A stretch of DNA of 48,979 nt. It comes from a virus. The notes beneath the pieces are model-generated. The model saw nothing but the letters and a program-made list of their open reading frames with translations. It ran no database searches and had not been told where the DNA came from. Every line of letters begins with the position of its first letter. The stretch's first letter is position 1. The DNA is taken from positions 1 to 48,979 of the IMG/VR virus record IMGVR_UViG_3300046724_000053; one strand, given 5' to 3'. Positions 31,495-39,143 of this stretch are shown piece by piece. Position numbers and translations under genes: made by a program.

Positions 31495-32036
31495 GCAAAC
31501 TTAGAGACAGTCTGCCTCTCATTCTTAATTGCATCTGTATAGAATGCAAGCATAAGGTTAGGCTCACTGGTTAAGTACCGATGAATAGGCATCAGGTCAA
31601 AGACGCTATAGGGTTGCTTGTCAGGCAGGGTAGTACCGAAGGCTATATCGTCCTTGCCCCGCTCTAAAGGCCGTTCAAGGGAATTGAATAGGACGTCCTT
31701 ATTCTCTACCCTAGCCAGCATCCTTACAGAGCCTACATAAGTACCTCTTAGCCTCAGACTAGCGGTTATGATCCTCTGGTTACTGCACACTAGGATAATG
31801 GCCGGAGCATCCTGCACGATGTAGAAGTATGGAGATTGTAGGAACGCGCCAGTCAACTCAAACACCTGATAAGTATTACCTGTAAGACTATCGGCCACTT
31901 CGTTCCTTATCCATTCTACAGGAGTGTTAGCTGAGACAGTAATGCTGGATGGGTGGATGATAACTTGGGCATTCCCTATTCCAGAACTAAGTAGCAGGAG
32001 CAGACAAACTGTATAATATACACGTAGGTTTTTCAT
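31446..32036 (-). CDS. Secreted protein with signal peptide (196 aa)
   Basis: From the ATG at 32036: MKNLRVYYTVCLLLLLSSGIGNAQ, a clear signal peptide with an A-x-A-like GNAQ site, followed by a beta-rich domain (VIIHPSSITVSANTPVEW). No transmembrane segment after it, so it is probably periplasmic. No family recognised. A longer frame from 32075 would cover the terminator of the ParB-like gene and is rejected. The dispersed palindrome at 32009-32023 lies inside the signal peptide codons. Confidence 0.65.
   Translation of the reverse strand: MKNLRVYYTVCLLLLLSSGIGNAQVIIHPSSITVSANTPVEWIRNEVADSLTGNTYQVFELTGAFLQSPYFYIVQDAPAIILVCSNQRIITASLRLRGTYVGSVRMLARVENKDVLFNSLERPLERGKDDIAFGTTLPDKQPYSVFDLMPIHRYLTSEPNLMLAFYTDAIKNERQTVSKFAMPVRPVGVSNACGLR
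32009..32023 (+). repeat. Dispersed palindrome copy 24 (first base C)
   Basis: CTGTATAATATACAC within the signal-peptide codons of the secreted protein, encoding VYYT on the minus strand. Confidence 0.8.
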
Positions 32037-32040
32037 GGTG

Positions 32041-32071
32041 AAATGAAAAGGGACCGGAGTTACCCGGCCCC
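32041..32071 (-). terminator. Terminator of the ParB-like gene
   Basis: On the minus strand GGGGCCGG, loop of six, CCGGTCCC, then TTTTCATTT. Nearly the same stem as the hairpin at 15621-15656. Confidence 0.7.
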
Positions 32072-32095
32072 TCATCCTCCTTGTTAAAGGGTTAA

Positions 32096-33463
32096 CTACT
32101 TCTTACCTTTGGCCTTAGCCTGTCCGGGTGCCTTCTCACCGACAGCTACCCGCATGACATCCAACACCACGTTGACGCTGATTTGTCCGGCTATCAGACA
32201 GCTTTCAATGGCTTTCAGGATGCCATTCACCTTGACAGATTCACAGGGCTTGACCAAATCCCGGAGTGCCGCCTTAAGAGCTGTGAAGTTCAAAGCCTCA
32301 TCCTTGATTGGCTTCGCGTTCACAGCCTTTGCAGCTGCATGGACTTCAGCACTGGAAGTAGGAGCATTCGGACCCTTGGCCGGAGTAGTACTCCCGGCAG
32401 CTTTGGCGTCCGCCACTTTCTTCTTGGCCTCTTCCACCTTGGCTTTGATTGCATCTGCCTTCTTGCGGAGTGCTACAACCTCCTTCTCTTTCTTGGCAGC
32501 TTCAATCTGTGCAGCTTTGGAAGCCTGTGAAGCCTTCGCCAACACTTCATTGGCTTTCTTCTTGGCGTCAACGTCAACATGTTTGGATCGAGACAAGACA
32601 ACGGCTTCGGCTTCAGCCTTGACCAATGAGACCCGGGCAGCCTCAGCGGCAGCTGCATCAGCTTCAGCCTTGGTCAACTCGGCAGAGATGGTCTCAACCT
32701 TCGTAGCCGATTCCAGTTCCTTCTTGTGTTTCGTCTCCCACTTCAGGTCAAGTTCCTCTTCCTTCTCGAATGCCTTCAGGCGTGCATTGTCGGCAGCTTC
32801 AAGCATATCGCCCCACTTATCCTTGGGGTACTTCTGGAATTCCATCGCGGCAGAACGTCCCAAGCGGCCGTCATGGATACGTTCCTGAATCGGCTTGGGA
32901 AAATCCAAGAATGACATGGTGATGTTCAGGTATGAATTGGAGCAAGCCGTCATGGCCGCGCCTTTCTTACCCTTGTTGACCTTGAAGGCATTCCGGATAT
33001 CCATGCGGGAATATCCAAGGTCCATCATTTGCTTCATCATGTTGCCTTCATCCATCGGGCTGAGAGACTGACGGTCATGATTCTCTGAAATCTGACGGTG
33101 TAGCCGATCTTTGGCGTCAACCGTCTGAATCACCCGGGCTGGAATCAGGATGTCAAGGCCCTTTGCCCGAAGCTTCTTGACGGCCTCAACACGATGGAAG
33201 CCCACCGTAACCCTGTGAGTGAAGCCTTCAAGGACTTCAGGAGCATCAGCGGCCAAGGCTTCAACTTCAATTGGGGTGTTGACTTGTCCATCAGCTTCAA
33301 TGAGGGAAGCCAATTCGTCAACGTGGAATTTGAGAATGCTGAATCGGGCATTCCCGGTAGTTACCAGTTGATCGGGATTCAGCAGGAGAAGTACTTCGGT
33401 TTCATTACTAGGGACAATTGCGGCAGGTTTCGGACTAGATACTGTAGACGCTTTCTTAGCCAT
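32096..33463 (-). CDS. ParB-like protein with long coiled coil (455 aa)
   Basis: Residues 25-140 form the ParB/sulfiredoxin domain: INPDQL-like LLLNPDQLVTTGNARF, then GQVNTPIEVEAL, VGFHRVEAVKKL and ENHDRQSLSPMDEGNMMKQM, which corresponds to the ENxxRxxLxPxE box. Residues about 145-200 may be the helix-turn-helix. Residues 215-385 are an Ala/Lys/Glu-rich coiled coil. No ParA gene was found. GAGAGGAAATCAC precedes the ATG. Could be a DNA-binding silencer, partition factor or ParB-type CTPase. Confidence 0.75.
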   Translation of the reverse strand: MAKKASTVSSPKPAAIVPSNETEVLLLLNPDQLVTTGNARFSILKFHVDELASLIEADGQVNTPIEVEALAADAPEVLEGFTHRVTVGFHRVEAVKKLRAKGLDILIPARVIQTVDAKDRLHRQISENHDRQSLSPMDEGNMMKQMMDLGYSRMDIRNAFKVNKGKKGAAMTACSNSYLNITMSFLDFPKPIQERIHDGRLGRSAAMEFQKYPKDKWGDMLEAADNARLKAFEKEEELDLKWETKHKKELESATKVETISAELTKAEADAAAAEAARVSLVKAEAEAVVLSRSKHVDVDAKKKANEVLAKASQASKAAQIEAAKKEKEVVALRKKADAIKAKVEEAKKKVADAKAAGSTTPAKGPNAPTSSAEVHAAAKAVNAKPIKDEALNFTALKAALRDLVKPCESVKVNGILKAIESCLIAGQISVNVVLDVMRVAVGEKAPGQAKAKGKK

Positions 33464-33514
33464 GTGATTTCCTCTCTTGATTGTGAAATGTTGTGGACGT
33501 TAACTAACTCACCT

Positions 33515-33543
33515 AATGTAAGGCCCGGCTGATTCTTTGTCAA
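33515..33543 (-). promoter_or_regulatory. Promoter of the ParB-like gene
   Basis: On the minus strand TTGACA (33543-33538), 17-bp spacer, TACATT (33520-33515), giving a leader of about 45 bases with a ribosome site. A dispersed palindrome lies eight bases upstream of the -35. Confidence 0.65.
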
Positions 33544-33551
33544 GGACCAAA

Positions 33552-33566
33552 GTGTATAATATACAC
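33552..33566 (+). repeat. Dispersed palindrome copy 25 (exact)
   Basis: GTGTATAATATACAC between minus-strand genes, just upstream of the ParB-like promoter. Confidence 0.95.
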
Positions 33567-33585
33567 TTTTTTAAGTCCTTTAGAA

Positions 33586-33777
33586 TCAATACATTACCCG
33601 ACTTCGCCCTGCAAAGTGTTCCTCCATCTCAAACTCAATTGCTCGCGTAGTGTGCTTTGCAACGAAAAGTTCCTTCTTTAATTCGGCTACTTGTAACTCC
33701 AAAGCCTTGACTCTTGCCCGAAGATAATTCTCAGACTCGGTTAGATGTTCAGGGCCTCGGTTGTCAGTATCAGGCAC
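33586..33777 (-). CDS. Small coiled-coil protein (63 aa)
   Basis: GTG at 33777 with GGAGG four bases upstream, overlapping the previous gene by eight bases; the longer frame to 33828 lacks a site. VKALELQVAELKKELFVAKHT is a leucine-heptad helix. Function unknown; last gene of the leftward early run. Confidence 0.6.
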   Translation of the reverse strand: MPDTDNRGPEHLTESENYLRARVKALELQVAELKKELFVAKHTTRAIEFEMEEHFAGRSRVMY

Positions 33778-33970
33778 GCTGCACCTCCAGTACCGTTCCA
33801 GCCCACAGAGCCATGAGAAGTTCATCATCCCTGTACTGTGGGTACTTCTTCCTCATGTCTTCTAAATCAACTAGCATATCGTGGTAGAGAGGGTCCGGGA
33901 TTGATTGAAGAAGCTTACATCGTGTAAGGTCTCTCTTCGGTTCAAAAGATCCCATGTTAGACCTGTTCAT
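33770..33970 (-). CDS. Hypothetical protein (66 aa)
   Basis: ATG at 33970 with GGAG eight bases upstream. Charged helical protein (DPLYHDMLVDLEDMRKKYPQYRDDELLMALWAGT). No family recognised. Coupled to its downstream neighbour. Confidence 0.55.
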   Translation of the reverse strand: MNRSNMGSFEPKRDLTRCKLLQSIPDPLYHDMLVDLEDMRKKYPQYRDDELLMALWAGTVLEVQRA

Positions 33971-33974
33971 TTGA

Positions 33975-34271
33975 TTAACTCCTTACCCTAGGGACTTCTA
34001 TCTTCCCTAGGACCTTGACGTTAGATTTACCAAAAATAGCTGTAGCTAGAATCCTGACTTTGAAGAAGCCCTGAATTCTAAAGGACCATATTGTAGAGCG
34101 GTCCTTCCATACCCCGCCGATAGCTGTAGCCTCTTCTGTGAACTGTTTAGAGTAGGGACAGATAACCTGTATGCGCCTACCCTTTTGTGATATGTGACAC
34201 TCTCCTTTCTCTCTGATTTTCTTTGCGATTAGCAGTTTCCTATCCCAGTGGGATTTATAGTAGTCAAACAT
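33975..34271 (-). CDS. Basic hypothetical protein (98 aa)
   Basis: GGGAGGTAAGTGGTTAA precedes the ATG. Rich in Lys and Arg with beta strands (RRIQVICPYSKQF, VWKDRSTIWSFRIQGFFKV). The final part KVLGKIEVPRVRS is basic. No family recognised; may bind nucleic acid. Confidence 0.6.
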   Translation of the reverse strand: MFDYYKSHWDRKLLIAKKIREKGECHISQKGRRIQVICPYSKQFTEEATAIGGVWKDRSTIWSFRIQGFFKVRILATAIFGKSNVKVLGKIEVPRVRS

Positions 34272-34457
34272 TTAACCACTTACCTCCCTGAGTAGTTTCC
34301 TTCTAAGTCTGGATACCCGAAGCCACCATTCAGTGGCAGCAGTTCTGTTACCAATCCCATCTTGCTGAACCGCTGTAAGTATATCAATAATTAGGTTCTT
34401 ATCCTCCTTAGTTAACTGTGTTGTTGTTTCTTCTATGACTGTTTTAGGCCCTGCCAT
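34272..34457 (-). CDS. Hypothetical protein (61 aa)
   Basis: AGGAGGTTCAGGAT before the ATG is a strong ribosome site. Helical, ending in a basic stretch (WWLRVSRLRRKLLREVSG). Ends next to the downstream start. Function unknown. Confidence 0.6.
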   Translation of the reverse strand: MAGPKTVIEETTTQLTKEDKNLIIDILTAVQQDGIGNRTAATEWWLRVSRLRRKLLREVSG

Positions 34458-34545
34458 ATCCTGAACCTCCTGAGTTACATTAACCCTATCCTACGTCCTC
34501 CCCTTCAGAGATATACATCTCTACCCCTCCCTACCATTGTACAAC

Positions 34546-34710
34546 TTATATATTGGGCTTGTCAACTCCTTTCTTTTCAGTAGAATGCAGGTATATTACC
34601 CTGCCAATATAGGGCTTAGGTCTAATCCTACCTCCTGCTCGGATTATGGTATAGATACAGGTGATAGCGATAAGGCAAAGCCCAATTACAGCCCAGTTAG
34701 TCAGAGTCAT
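34546..34710 (-). CDS. Small membrane protein (54 aa)
   Basis: ATG at 34710 has AAGGAG seven bases upstream; the longer frame to 34797 runs over the zinc-ribbon gene and is rejected. Begins MTLTNWAVIGLCLIAITCIY, one transmembrane helix, then a basic tail. Unknown role at the inner membrane. Confidence 0.55.
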   Translation of the reverse strand: MTLTNWAVIGLCLIAITCIYTIIRAGGRIRPKPYIGRVIYLHSTEKKGVDKPNI

Positions 34711-34909
34711 AAGTAGTCTCCTTTTCATGGTTATTCGGTTGGTGACAGTTATCCGGAGACATCCTATACAGGATAGGGTCAGAAGTAATAGCCCCACATA
34801 GACAGCAGGGTGTATATCTGAAAGGCTGACCCGTTAGCCTAGCAGGTACTCTATTAGGCTGAAGAATCTGATAGCAATTTAAGCATAGTTCGTGAGTCCA
34901 ATTAGCCAT
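34697..34909 (-). CDS. Zinc-ribbon protein (70 aa)
   Basis: AGGAGG nine bases before the ATG. CLNCYQI near residue 9 and YTPCCLCGAITS near residue 35 give two C-x2-C pairs, a zinc ribbon. A palindrome variant lies just upstream (34927). Small regulatory protein is possible; no function known. Confidence 0.65.
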   Translation of the reverse strand: MANWTHELCLNCYQILQPNRVPARLTGQPFRYTPCCLCGAITSDPILYRMSPDNCHQPNNHEKETTYDSD

Positions 34910-34926
34910 TTCTCGTACCTCCTAAA

Positions 34927-34941
34927 GTGTATATCGTACAC
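34927..34941. repeat. Dispersed palindrome copy 26 (TATATCGTACAC subclass)
   Basis: GTGTATATCGTACAC upstream of the zinc-ribbon gene. Same variant centre as at 38263. Confidence 0.75.
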
Positions 34942-34955
34942 TTCACAATTTATCG

Positions 34956-35195
34956 TCAGTGAGTTTTCAGTATTGAGTCTCCATCAGTAGGCATTTCTCG
35001 ATAGAAGTCCGAGGCCCTAACCCACCTCCTAGGGCCTTTCAATAGTTGCTTGACTTGAAACCACATAGCCCCATCTAGAAATGTGTAGTCCGATATCTCT
35101 ACTCGGATATAAGCACCCACATGAGGAGGTGGTAGTTTCACATAACCTCTTAGTCCTATAGCTGGGGCTGTAACTATATTTGGTTTAAGGATCAT
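34956..35195 (-). CDS. Hypothetical protein (79 aa)
   Basis: ATGA overlap with the upstream gene. Beta-rich (AYIRVEISDYTFLDGAMWFQVKQLL), SH3-like in pattern only. No family recognised. Confidence 0.55.
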   Translation of the reverse strand: MILKPNIVTAPAIGLRGYVKLPPPHVGAYIRVEISDYTFLDGAMWFQVKQLLKGPRRWVRASDFYREMPTDGDSILKTH

Positions 35196-35416
35196 AGGTT
35201 CACCTCGGCTAGTTCACACTTCGGGCAATCATCTAGCAGTACCCTATTGTGGGCGCAATAGGCCCAAGGTCCGATTATATGCCCGTCAGGGTGTATAAAG
35301 ATAGGCATAGGCCAAGTGAGAGCTACTAGCCCCCCTGCCACAAAGTCATAGGCGCGAGGGTAGTCAGTGGCTAGGACATAAGCATCAGCCCGGGATATGG
35401 CAGTAGGTTTACACAT
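35192..35416 (-). CDS. Hypothetical protein (74 aa)
   Basis: Overlaps both neighbours. Contains HPDGHIIGPWAYCAHNRVLLDDCPKCEL, with cysteines and histidine that could bind zinc near the C terminus. No clear ribosome site, so probably coupled to the upstream gene. Confidence 0.55.
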   Translation of the reverse strand: MCKPTAISRADAYVLATDYPRAYDFVAGGLVALTWPMPIFIHPDGHIIGPWAYCAHNRVLLDDCPKCELAEVNL

Positions 35417-35744
35417 TGGTCTTAGGTGGAGATTGGATAATCACAACAGGCCCAGACAGTCTAGCCATGTCCCGAATGTATGGACGTTTGGTGCTGTCTA
35501 AGTAGTTGCGCCATGCCTTTGTCGCAACCGGATTAGGTTCCATGGCCGGACGAAGTTTGGCATTCTCATTACAGACTACAGCGTTAACCCTTAGCCCATT
35601 GTATCGTGCAAAGTCAGGCACATACTCAATATAGCCATGGACTAAGGTCTTGAGTCTATCGTAGTTAGGGTTAGGCTCTAGGGTAATTGTGATTGTGCCA
35701 TCGGGCTGAATTACAGTTACTTTGCGTAAAGGTTGTTTTGCCAT
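35409..35744 (-). CDS. DUF3846-like protein (111 aa)
   Basis: Matches the DUF3846 pattern: beta hairpin, then LKTLVHGYIEYV, then VVCNENAKLRPAMEPNPVATKAWRN and a closing SGPVVII. Such proteins are common in phages and mobile elements; function unknown. GAGAGGATAACTAACA precedes the ATG. Confidence 0.7.
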   Translation of the reverse strand: MAKQPLRKVTVIQPDGTITITLEPNPNYDRLKTLVHGYIEYVPDFARYNGLRVNAVVCNENAKLRPAMEPNPVATKAWRNYLDSTKRPYIRDMARLSGPVVIIQSPPKTNV

Positions 35745-35746
35745 TG

Positions 35747-36403
35747 TTAGTTATCCTCTCTTGGTCTTGCGTCATGAATTTCAGACAGGGTATTAAGGAC
35801 TTTGGTAGTCTCTTCTAGGGATAGCCCATCAAGTTTAAGGCTAGTCTTACCACCCGATATTTCAATGTCGATACTCGGCTTGAATTCGTAGCTAGTGTCT
35901 AGACTGACTTTCCATCCGTCGCCATTTCTCAGTACACCTAGTCGCGCTTGGGATATGTTGTCATGCAGTCTGAGAAATGGAAAGGTAGCTGCCAAGGCTT
36001 GACCCATTGACACCTTACGATCTAGCTCCGTTTCAATGTTGGCGATATTGGCAGCATTCTTGTCTAGCAGTACTTTGAATTCGGGCATTAGCCTACGCTC
36101 TATATCGCCAGCTATCTGTTTGGGTGTCTTTGAATAAGCAGAGACGTTGATAGATGGTAGGGTGTCCTTATAGCCCAGATGGGTTTTCCCTTGGCTGTCC
36201 TTTTGGACTTCGCAACTAATGTGCAGCTTGTCCTTTTCTCTAGCAGTATTGAAGTACAGTTTAGCCCCATCATATCGGAGTAGCTGTCGCCAATGGGAAT
36301 ACGTTTCGTCTTCCAATAATGGGACTAGTTCCCACGGGTCAGACAGGTATAGAGCGATATGAGTAAGCAGATCATCCGTTAGCAGGTTTTCAGAAGTAGG
36401 CAT
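35747..36403 (-). CDS. Hypothetical protein (218 aa)
   Basis: Starts after AAGAGAGGAATAACCC. N-terminal helical segment, then beta-strand pairs (AKLYFNTAREKDKLHISCEVQK) and a helical middle (TPKQIAGDIERRLMPEFKVLLDKNAANIANIETELDRK), then a closing beta sheet. The largest of the small leftward genes. No family recognised. Confidence 0.6.
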   Translation of the reverse strand: MPTSENLLTDDLLTHIALYLSDPWELVPLLEDETYSHWRQLLRYDGAKLYFNTAREKDKLHISCEVQKDSQGKTHLGYKDTLPSINVSAYSKTPKQIAGDIERRLMPEFKVLLDKNAANIANIETELDRKVSMGQALAATFPFLRLHDNISQARLGVLRNGDGWKVSLDTSYEFKPSIDIEISGGKTSLKLDGLSLEETTKVLNTLSEIHDARPREDN

Positions 36404-36441
36404 GGGTTATTCCTCTCTTATTAGTGGACAGTTAAAAGTCA

Positions 36442-36456
36442 GTGTATATCATACAC
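36442..36456. repeat. Dispersed palindrome copy 27 (TATATCATACAC subclass)
   Basis: GTGTATATCATACAC between minus-strand genes. Confidence 0.75.
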
Positions 36457-36467
36457 CTAATGTCAAA

Positions 36468-36839
36468 TCAGCCGTTGTAGATAGCCTTTACCTTGAAAGT
36501 TGGGCGACAGGTTAACCGCAATTCAGGGTAACGTCTCTGCTTACCCTTTAGATGTTGCTCTAGTCGGAATACCAAGTAGCCTGTAGTGTGCCTACTACTT
36601 GCGGACGATGGGCTAGTACGCCATTGCCATGTGGTGGTATTCTCTACTTGGGATACACCTACATTATGCCGTCCAAACTTATACGTGTGGTGGTGGTATG
36701 ATCCTTTGTCATGTGCTCGGATAATGCGTGTGGAATGGCTATAGGTGTATCCCATAACCACTAGTAGGTTGTGGTAAGGGTTTAGAACGTAGTCTAAGTC
36801 TAGTCCCTGTCCGCATGAGTTTTCATGTTGTAATTCCAT
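36468..36839 (-). CDS. Hypothetical His-rich protein (123 aa)
   Basis: AAAGGAAAGACTAA before the ATG. Many His, Arg and Tyr (SHSTRIIRAHDKGSYHHHTYKFGRHN). Might bind metal or nucleic acid, but no motif is clear. Function unknown. Confidence 0.55.
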   Translation of the reverse strand: MELQHENSCGQGLDLDYVLNPYHNLLVVMGYTYSHSTRIIRAHDKGSYHHHTYKFGRHNVGVSQVENTTTWQWRTSPSSASSRHTTGYLVFRLEQHLKGKQRRYPELRLTCRPTFKVKAIYNG

Positions 36840-37091
36840 TTAGTCTTTCCTTTCATCCACAAAGATAGAGCAATAACCTACAGTTAGAGTCTGGGGCTTA
36901 ATAGTTTCCCATCTATTTGGCCTGAGATTATTACCTACATACTTCTCAATTAATTTGACAGTATGCACGTATATCATTCCAGCGGGAACAGCTGGAACAT
37001 ACACGCTAGAGACTACAGTTCCGCGCTTGTTTCCTACTCTAACCTTAGTACCGCTTGGCAATTGGTCTAATGGCCCGATATGGTCTCTCAT
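36840..37091 (-). CDS. Hypothetical protein (83 aa)
   Basis: ATGA overlap with its upstream neighbour. Beta-rich with SGTKVRVGNKRGTVVSSVYV, which looks like an SH3/KOW-type barrel start. No family recognised. Confidence 0.55.
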   Translation of the reverse strand: MRDHIGPLDQLPSGTKVRVGNKRGTVVSSVYVPAVPAGMIYVHTVKLIEKYVGNNLRPNRWETIKPQTLTVGYCSIFVDERKD

Positions 37092-37582
37092 GACAGTCTC
37101 ACAAGCAACCTGCCAGCCTCAATATCGTGCTTGTCGAAAGTGTAGTACTCATACAGACCATACTTCACTGGTACTTCAATGCGTGTTAGGTCACGCTTCC
37201 ATGTGCGGACCTTACCGTTAACTTTGGCTTGTCGGGCATCATTGGTGATAGAGAGAAACCAAACGTGGGACGGTGTAATATCCCGATAGCGGATGCCTAC
37301 AGGTTCACAATTGCACCTTATCCACACTAGGTTATTCACTATGGAACCTGTAGGGCTTTCTACCATCCTGCCCGATTCGACTAGCCTTGTGTAGTGTTCG
37401 TGGTCTTGTAATTGGACAGGGATTTTGCCGTTAACACAGCTGCAAGGCTCAGAGACAGGTGTAGCCCATGCTCTAACTTCACTCAATGTCAACGCTCTAA
37501 AAGTACCAGTCTGCTTAGGCTGGCCATTGGCTTTGGTTTGTGAACCAATGCGGAGTGTAAGTACCTCTTGTGTTGTAGTCAT
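37088..37582 (-). CDS. Hypothetical Cys-containing protein (164 aa)
   Basis: AGGAGATTAACA before the ATG. Residues about 44-95 contain EPCSCVNGKIPVQLQDHEHY and LVWIRCNCEPVG, a C-x-C ... C-x-C pattern that could hold zinc, as in small host-takeover proteins. Followed by KVRTWKRDLTRIEVPVKYGLYEYYTF. Function unknown. Confidence 0.6.
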   Translation of the reverse strand: MTTTQEVLTLRIGSQTKANGQPKQTGTFRALTLSEVRAWATPVSEPCSCVNGKIPVQLQDHEHYTRLVESGRMVESPTGSIVNNLVWIRCNCEPVGIRYRDITPSHVWFLSITNDARQAKVNGKVRTWKRDLTRIEVPVKYGLYEYYTFDKHDIEAGRLLVRLS

Positions 37583-37584
37583 TG

Positions 37585-38031
37585 TTAATCTCCTATTTCA
37601 ATTTCTGAACCTGCAATTGTTAATGTAATGCCAATACCACGCAATAGAGACCAATGTAGCTTGTCTAAATAATCTCCATTTAGGTCCTTGGCATATATGC
37701 CGTGTTTTAGTTTGTCATTGGAATTAGGTCCATTAGGACGAAAACCATATGCCTCATTAAAGCACGGATTTTCACTCCAGTCTTCTCCATATTCCTTCAC
37801 TAATTCTTCTACTGTCTCTGATGCTTCTGGAAAGAATTCATCTTCACATATTTCATATGCATCATGCCATGTTTGAGCGCGGACAATGCCGTTAATTCCT
37901 ATTGAGTGACGGGATATATACAAATCTCCCCAACTGTCATCATAGGTAGGAATAATGGATTCAGCATTATGAGTGTAACTGGCAGAAATTAGTCTTTGGT
38001 TGTCATTGATTAAAGCATCAATAACTCTCAT
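37585..38031 (-). CDS. Hypothetical acidic protein (148 aa)
   Basis: ATGA overlap with the upstream gene. Very acidic (ICEDEFFPEASETVEELVKEYGEDWSENP), with a beta C terminus (GIGITLTIAGSEIEIGD). Acidity and size would fit a DNA-mimic inhibitor, but there is no direct evidence. Confidence 0.55.
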   Translation of the reverse strand: MRVIDALINDNQRLISASYTHNAESIIPTYDDSWGDLYISRHSIGINGIVRAQTWHDAYEICEDEFFPEASETVEELVKEYGEDWSENPCFNEAYGFRPNGPNSNDKLKHGIYAKDLNGDYLDKLHWSLLRGIGITLTIAGSEIEIGD

Positions 38032-38237
38032 GCTATGGCCTTACCTTTCACTGTCACAATGCGATAATGACTGTTGAAGTCTATTGCCTGATATCTATAG
38101 AAAGGTTTATCGCCATTGGACGGTGTAAACCTGTCATAGAAACTATGTAGTCCAATTGCCACCCATCCCACATTAGGTTTCCAGCATTCCACATGTGCGG
38201 CGGATTCTAACAATTGTCTCACTGATTTTGCTTTCAT
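38028..38237 (-). CDS. Hypothetical protein (69 aa)
   Basis: AGAGAGGAGACAGGTT before the ATG. Basic N terminus, then beta strands (YRYQAIDFNSHYRIVTVKG). A palindrome variant lies 26 bases upstream (38263). No family recognised. Confidence 0.6.
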   Translation of the reverse strand: MKAKSVRQLLESAAHVECWKPNVGWVAIGLHSFYDRFTPSNGDKPFYRYQAIDFNSHYRIVTVKGKAIA

Positions 38238-38262
38238 AACCTGTCTCCTCTCTGAATTGAAA

Positions 38263-38277
38263 CTGTATATCGTACAC
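38263..38277. repeat. Dispersed palindrome copy 28 (TATATCGTACAC subclass)
   Basis: CTGTATATCGTACAC upstream of a small minus-strand gene. Confidence 0.7.
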
Positions 38278-38335
38278 TCTACTTCTCACCATATCCCTAC
38301 TAGCTTTGACGCTACACTCACGTAGGGATTAATAC

Positions 38336-38641
38336 CTAGTACGGATTATTAGCCGAGCTAACCTTGTAGTCCTTTGCACAATCGGCACAAAGGGTAAAGA
38401 TAATGCCAGTCTTCTCATTCCGTACTAGTTCGAGAATAGGCCATGTAAAATCACAATACTGGCAATGAGTTTTGAGCATGGCTTTAATGCGTGTTATCTC
38501 GGCTTGCATGGTATTGATTGCATCCTGTACTGACTCCTCATACAAAGTGCAACCATTGGAGAACGTCACTTTGTAATCCACGTCGTGCTTAAGGGTGCAT
38601 CCAGCTTGTTTGGCAATTTCCTTACCTTCCTTTAGAGTCAT
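38336..38641 (-). CDS. Zinc-ribbon protein (101 aa)
   Basis: ATG at 38641 preferred (AAAGGA nine bases before); a GTG at 38647 is the alternative. Helical N-terminal half (QDAINTMQAEITRIKAMLKTH), then CQYCDFT...LCADCAKDY, two C-x2-C pairs of a zinc ribbon. Function unknown. Confidence 0.65.
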   Translation of the reverse strand: MTLKEGKEIAKQAGCTLKHDVDYKVTFSNGCTLYEESVQDAINTMQAEITRIKAMLKTHCQYCDFTWPILELVRNEKTGIIFTLCADCAKDYKVSSANNPY

Positions 38642-38656
38642 AGTCACTGTCCTTTC

Positions 38657-38818
38657 TTATTCTGCGAATTCCAAAAACATTACTGCGGTTATCAAATCTG
38701 TTTGGATGTCCATTTCCTCAACTGTAAATCTCAGAATCATATCCTGAGACATGGCATACTCTTCCTCGAATGGCTTGTGTCCATTTCCTGTTGCATTGAA
38801 TCCAATATAGCTATCCAT
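38657..38818 (-). CDS. Small acidic protein (53 aa)
   Basis: AAGGAAAACAGACA before the ATG at 38818. Translation begins MDSYIGFNATGNGHKPF and ends in an acidic helix (VEEMDIQTDLITAVMFLEFAE). No family recognised; fits the operon spacing well. Confidence 0.55.
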   Translation of the reverse strand: MDSYIGFNATGNGHKPFEEEYAMSQDMILRFTVEEMDIQTDLITAVMFLEFAE

Positions 38819-38888
38819 TGTCTGTTTTCCTTTCTATCTAACCGTTCAATCCAATACCCAGCTGTGACACTGGGTTACGCCTTTTCGG

Positions 38889-39053
38889 CTATTGGCTGTA
38901 CTTCTTGAATTCGGCTGTCAACATTCGCTGCACATGTTCATGTGCGTGATTCAATAATGTCCATATGGATTCATTACCTGCTGATACTCTTCTTTTCTTG
39001 GCAAGTAATTCAATTGCGTTTGACAAACCTTGCAAAATCATTGTGTCGTTCAT
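38889..39053 (-). CDS. Small helical protein (54 aa), first gene of leftward early operon
   Basis: AAAGGATAAAGAA before the ATG at 39053. Translation begins MNDTMILQGLSNAIELLAKK and ends ...EHVQRMLTAEFKKYSQ. It is the first gene behind the promoter at 39093-39121, so likely the earliest expressed of this operon. No family recognised. Confidence 0.6.
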   Translation of the reverse strand: MNDTMILQGLSNAIELLAKKRRVSAGNESIWTLLNHAHEHVQRMLTAEFKKYSQ

Positions 39054-39092
39054 TTCTTTATCCTTTCTATTAACCTTAAATTGAACGTCACT

Positions 39093-39121
39093 AAAATACT
39101 ACCGATCTAAAATCCTGTCAA
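39093..39121 (-). promoter_or_regulatory. Promoter of the leftward early operon
   Basis: On the minus strand TTGACA (39121-39116), 17-bp spacer, TATTTT (39098-39093). Leader of about 33 bases to the ATG at 39053 with a ribosome site. Confidence 0.6.
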
Positions 39122-39143
39122 TTATTATTTTCAATCTGATAAT

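Noticed and set aside
32109-32888. Plus-strand 259-aa frame opposite the ParB-like gene
   Set aside because: Ala/Ser-rich shadow of the coiled-coil codons on the other strand; no ribosome site, while the minus-strand gene has a recognised domain, promoter and terminator.
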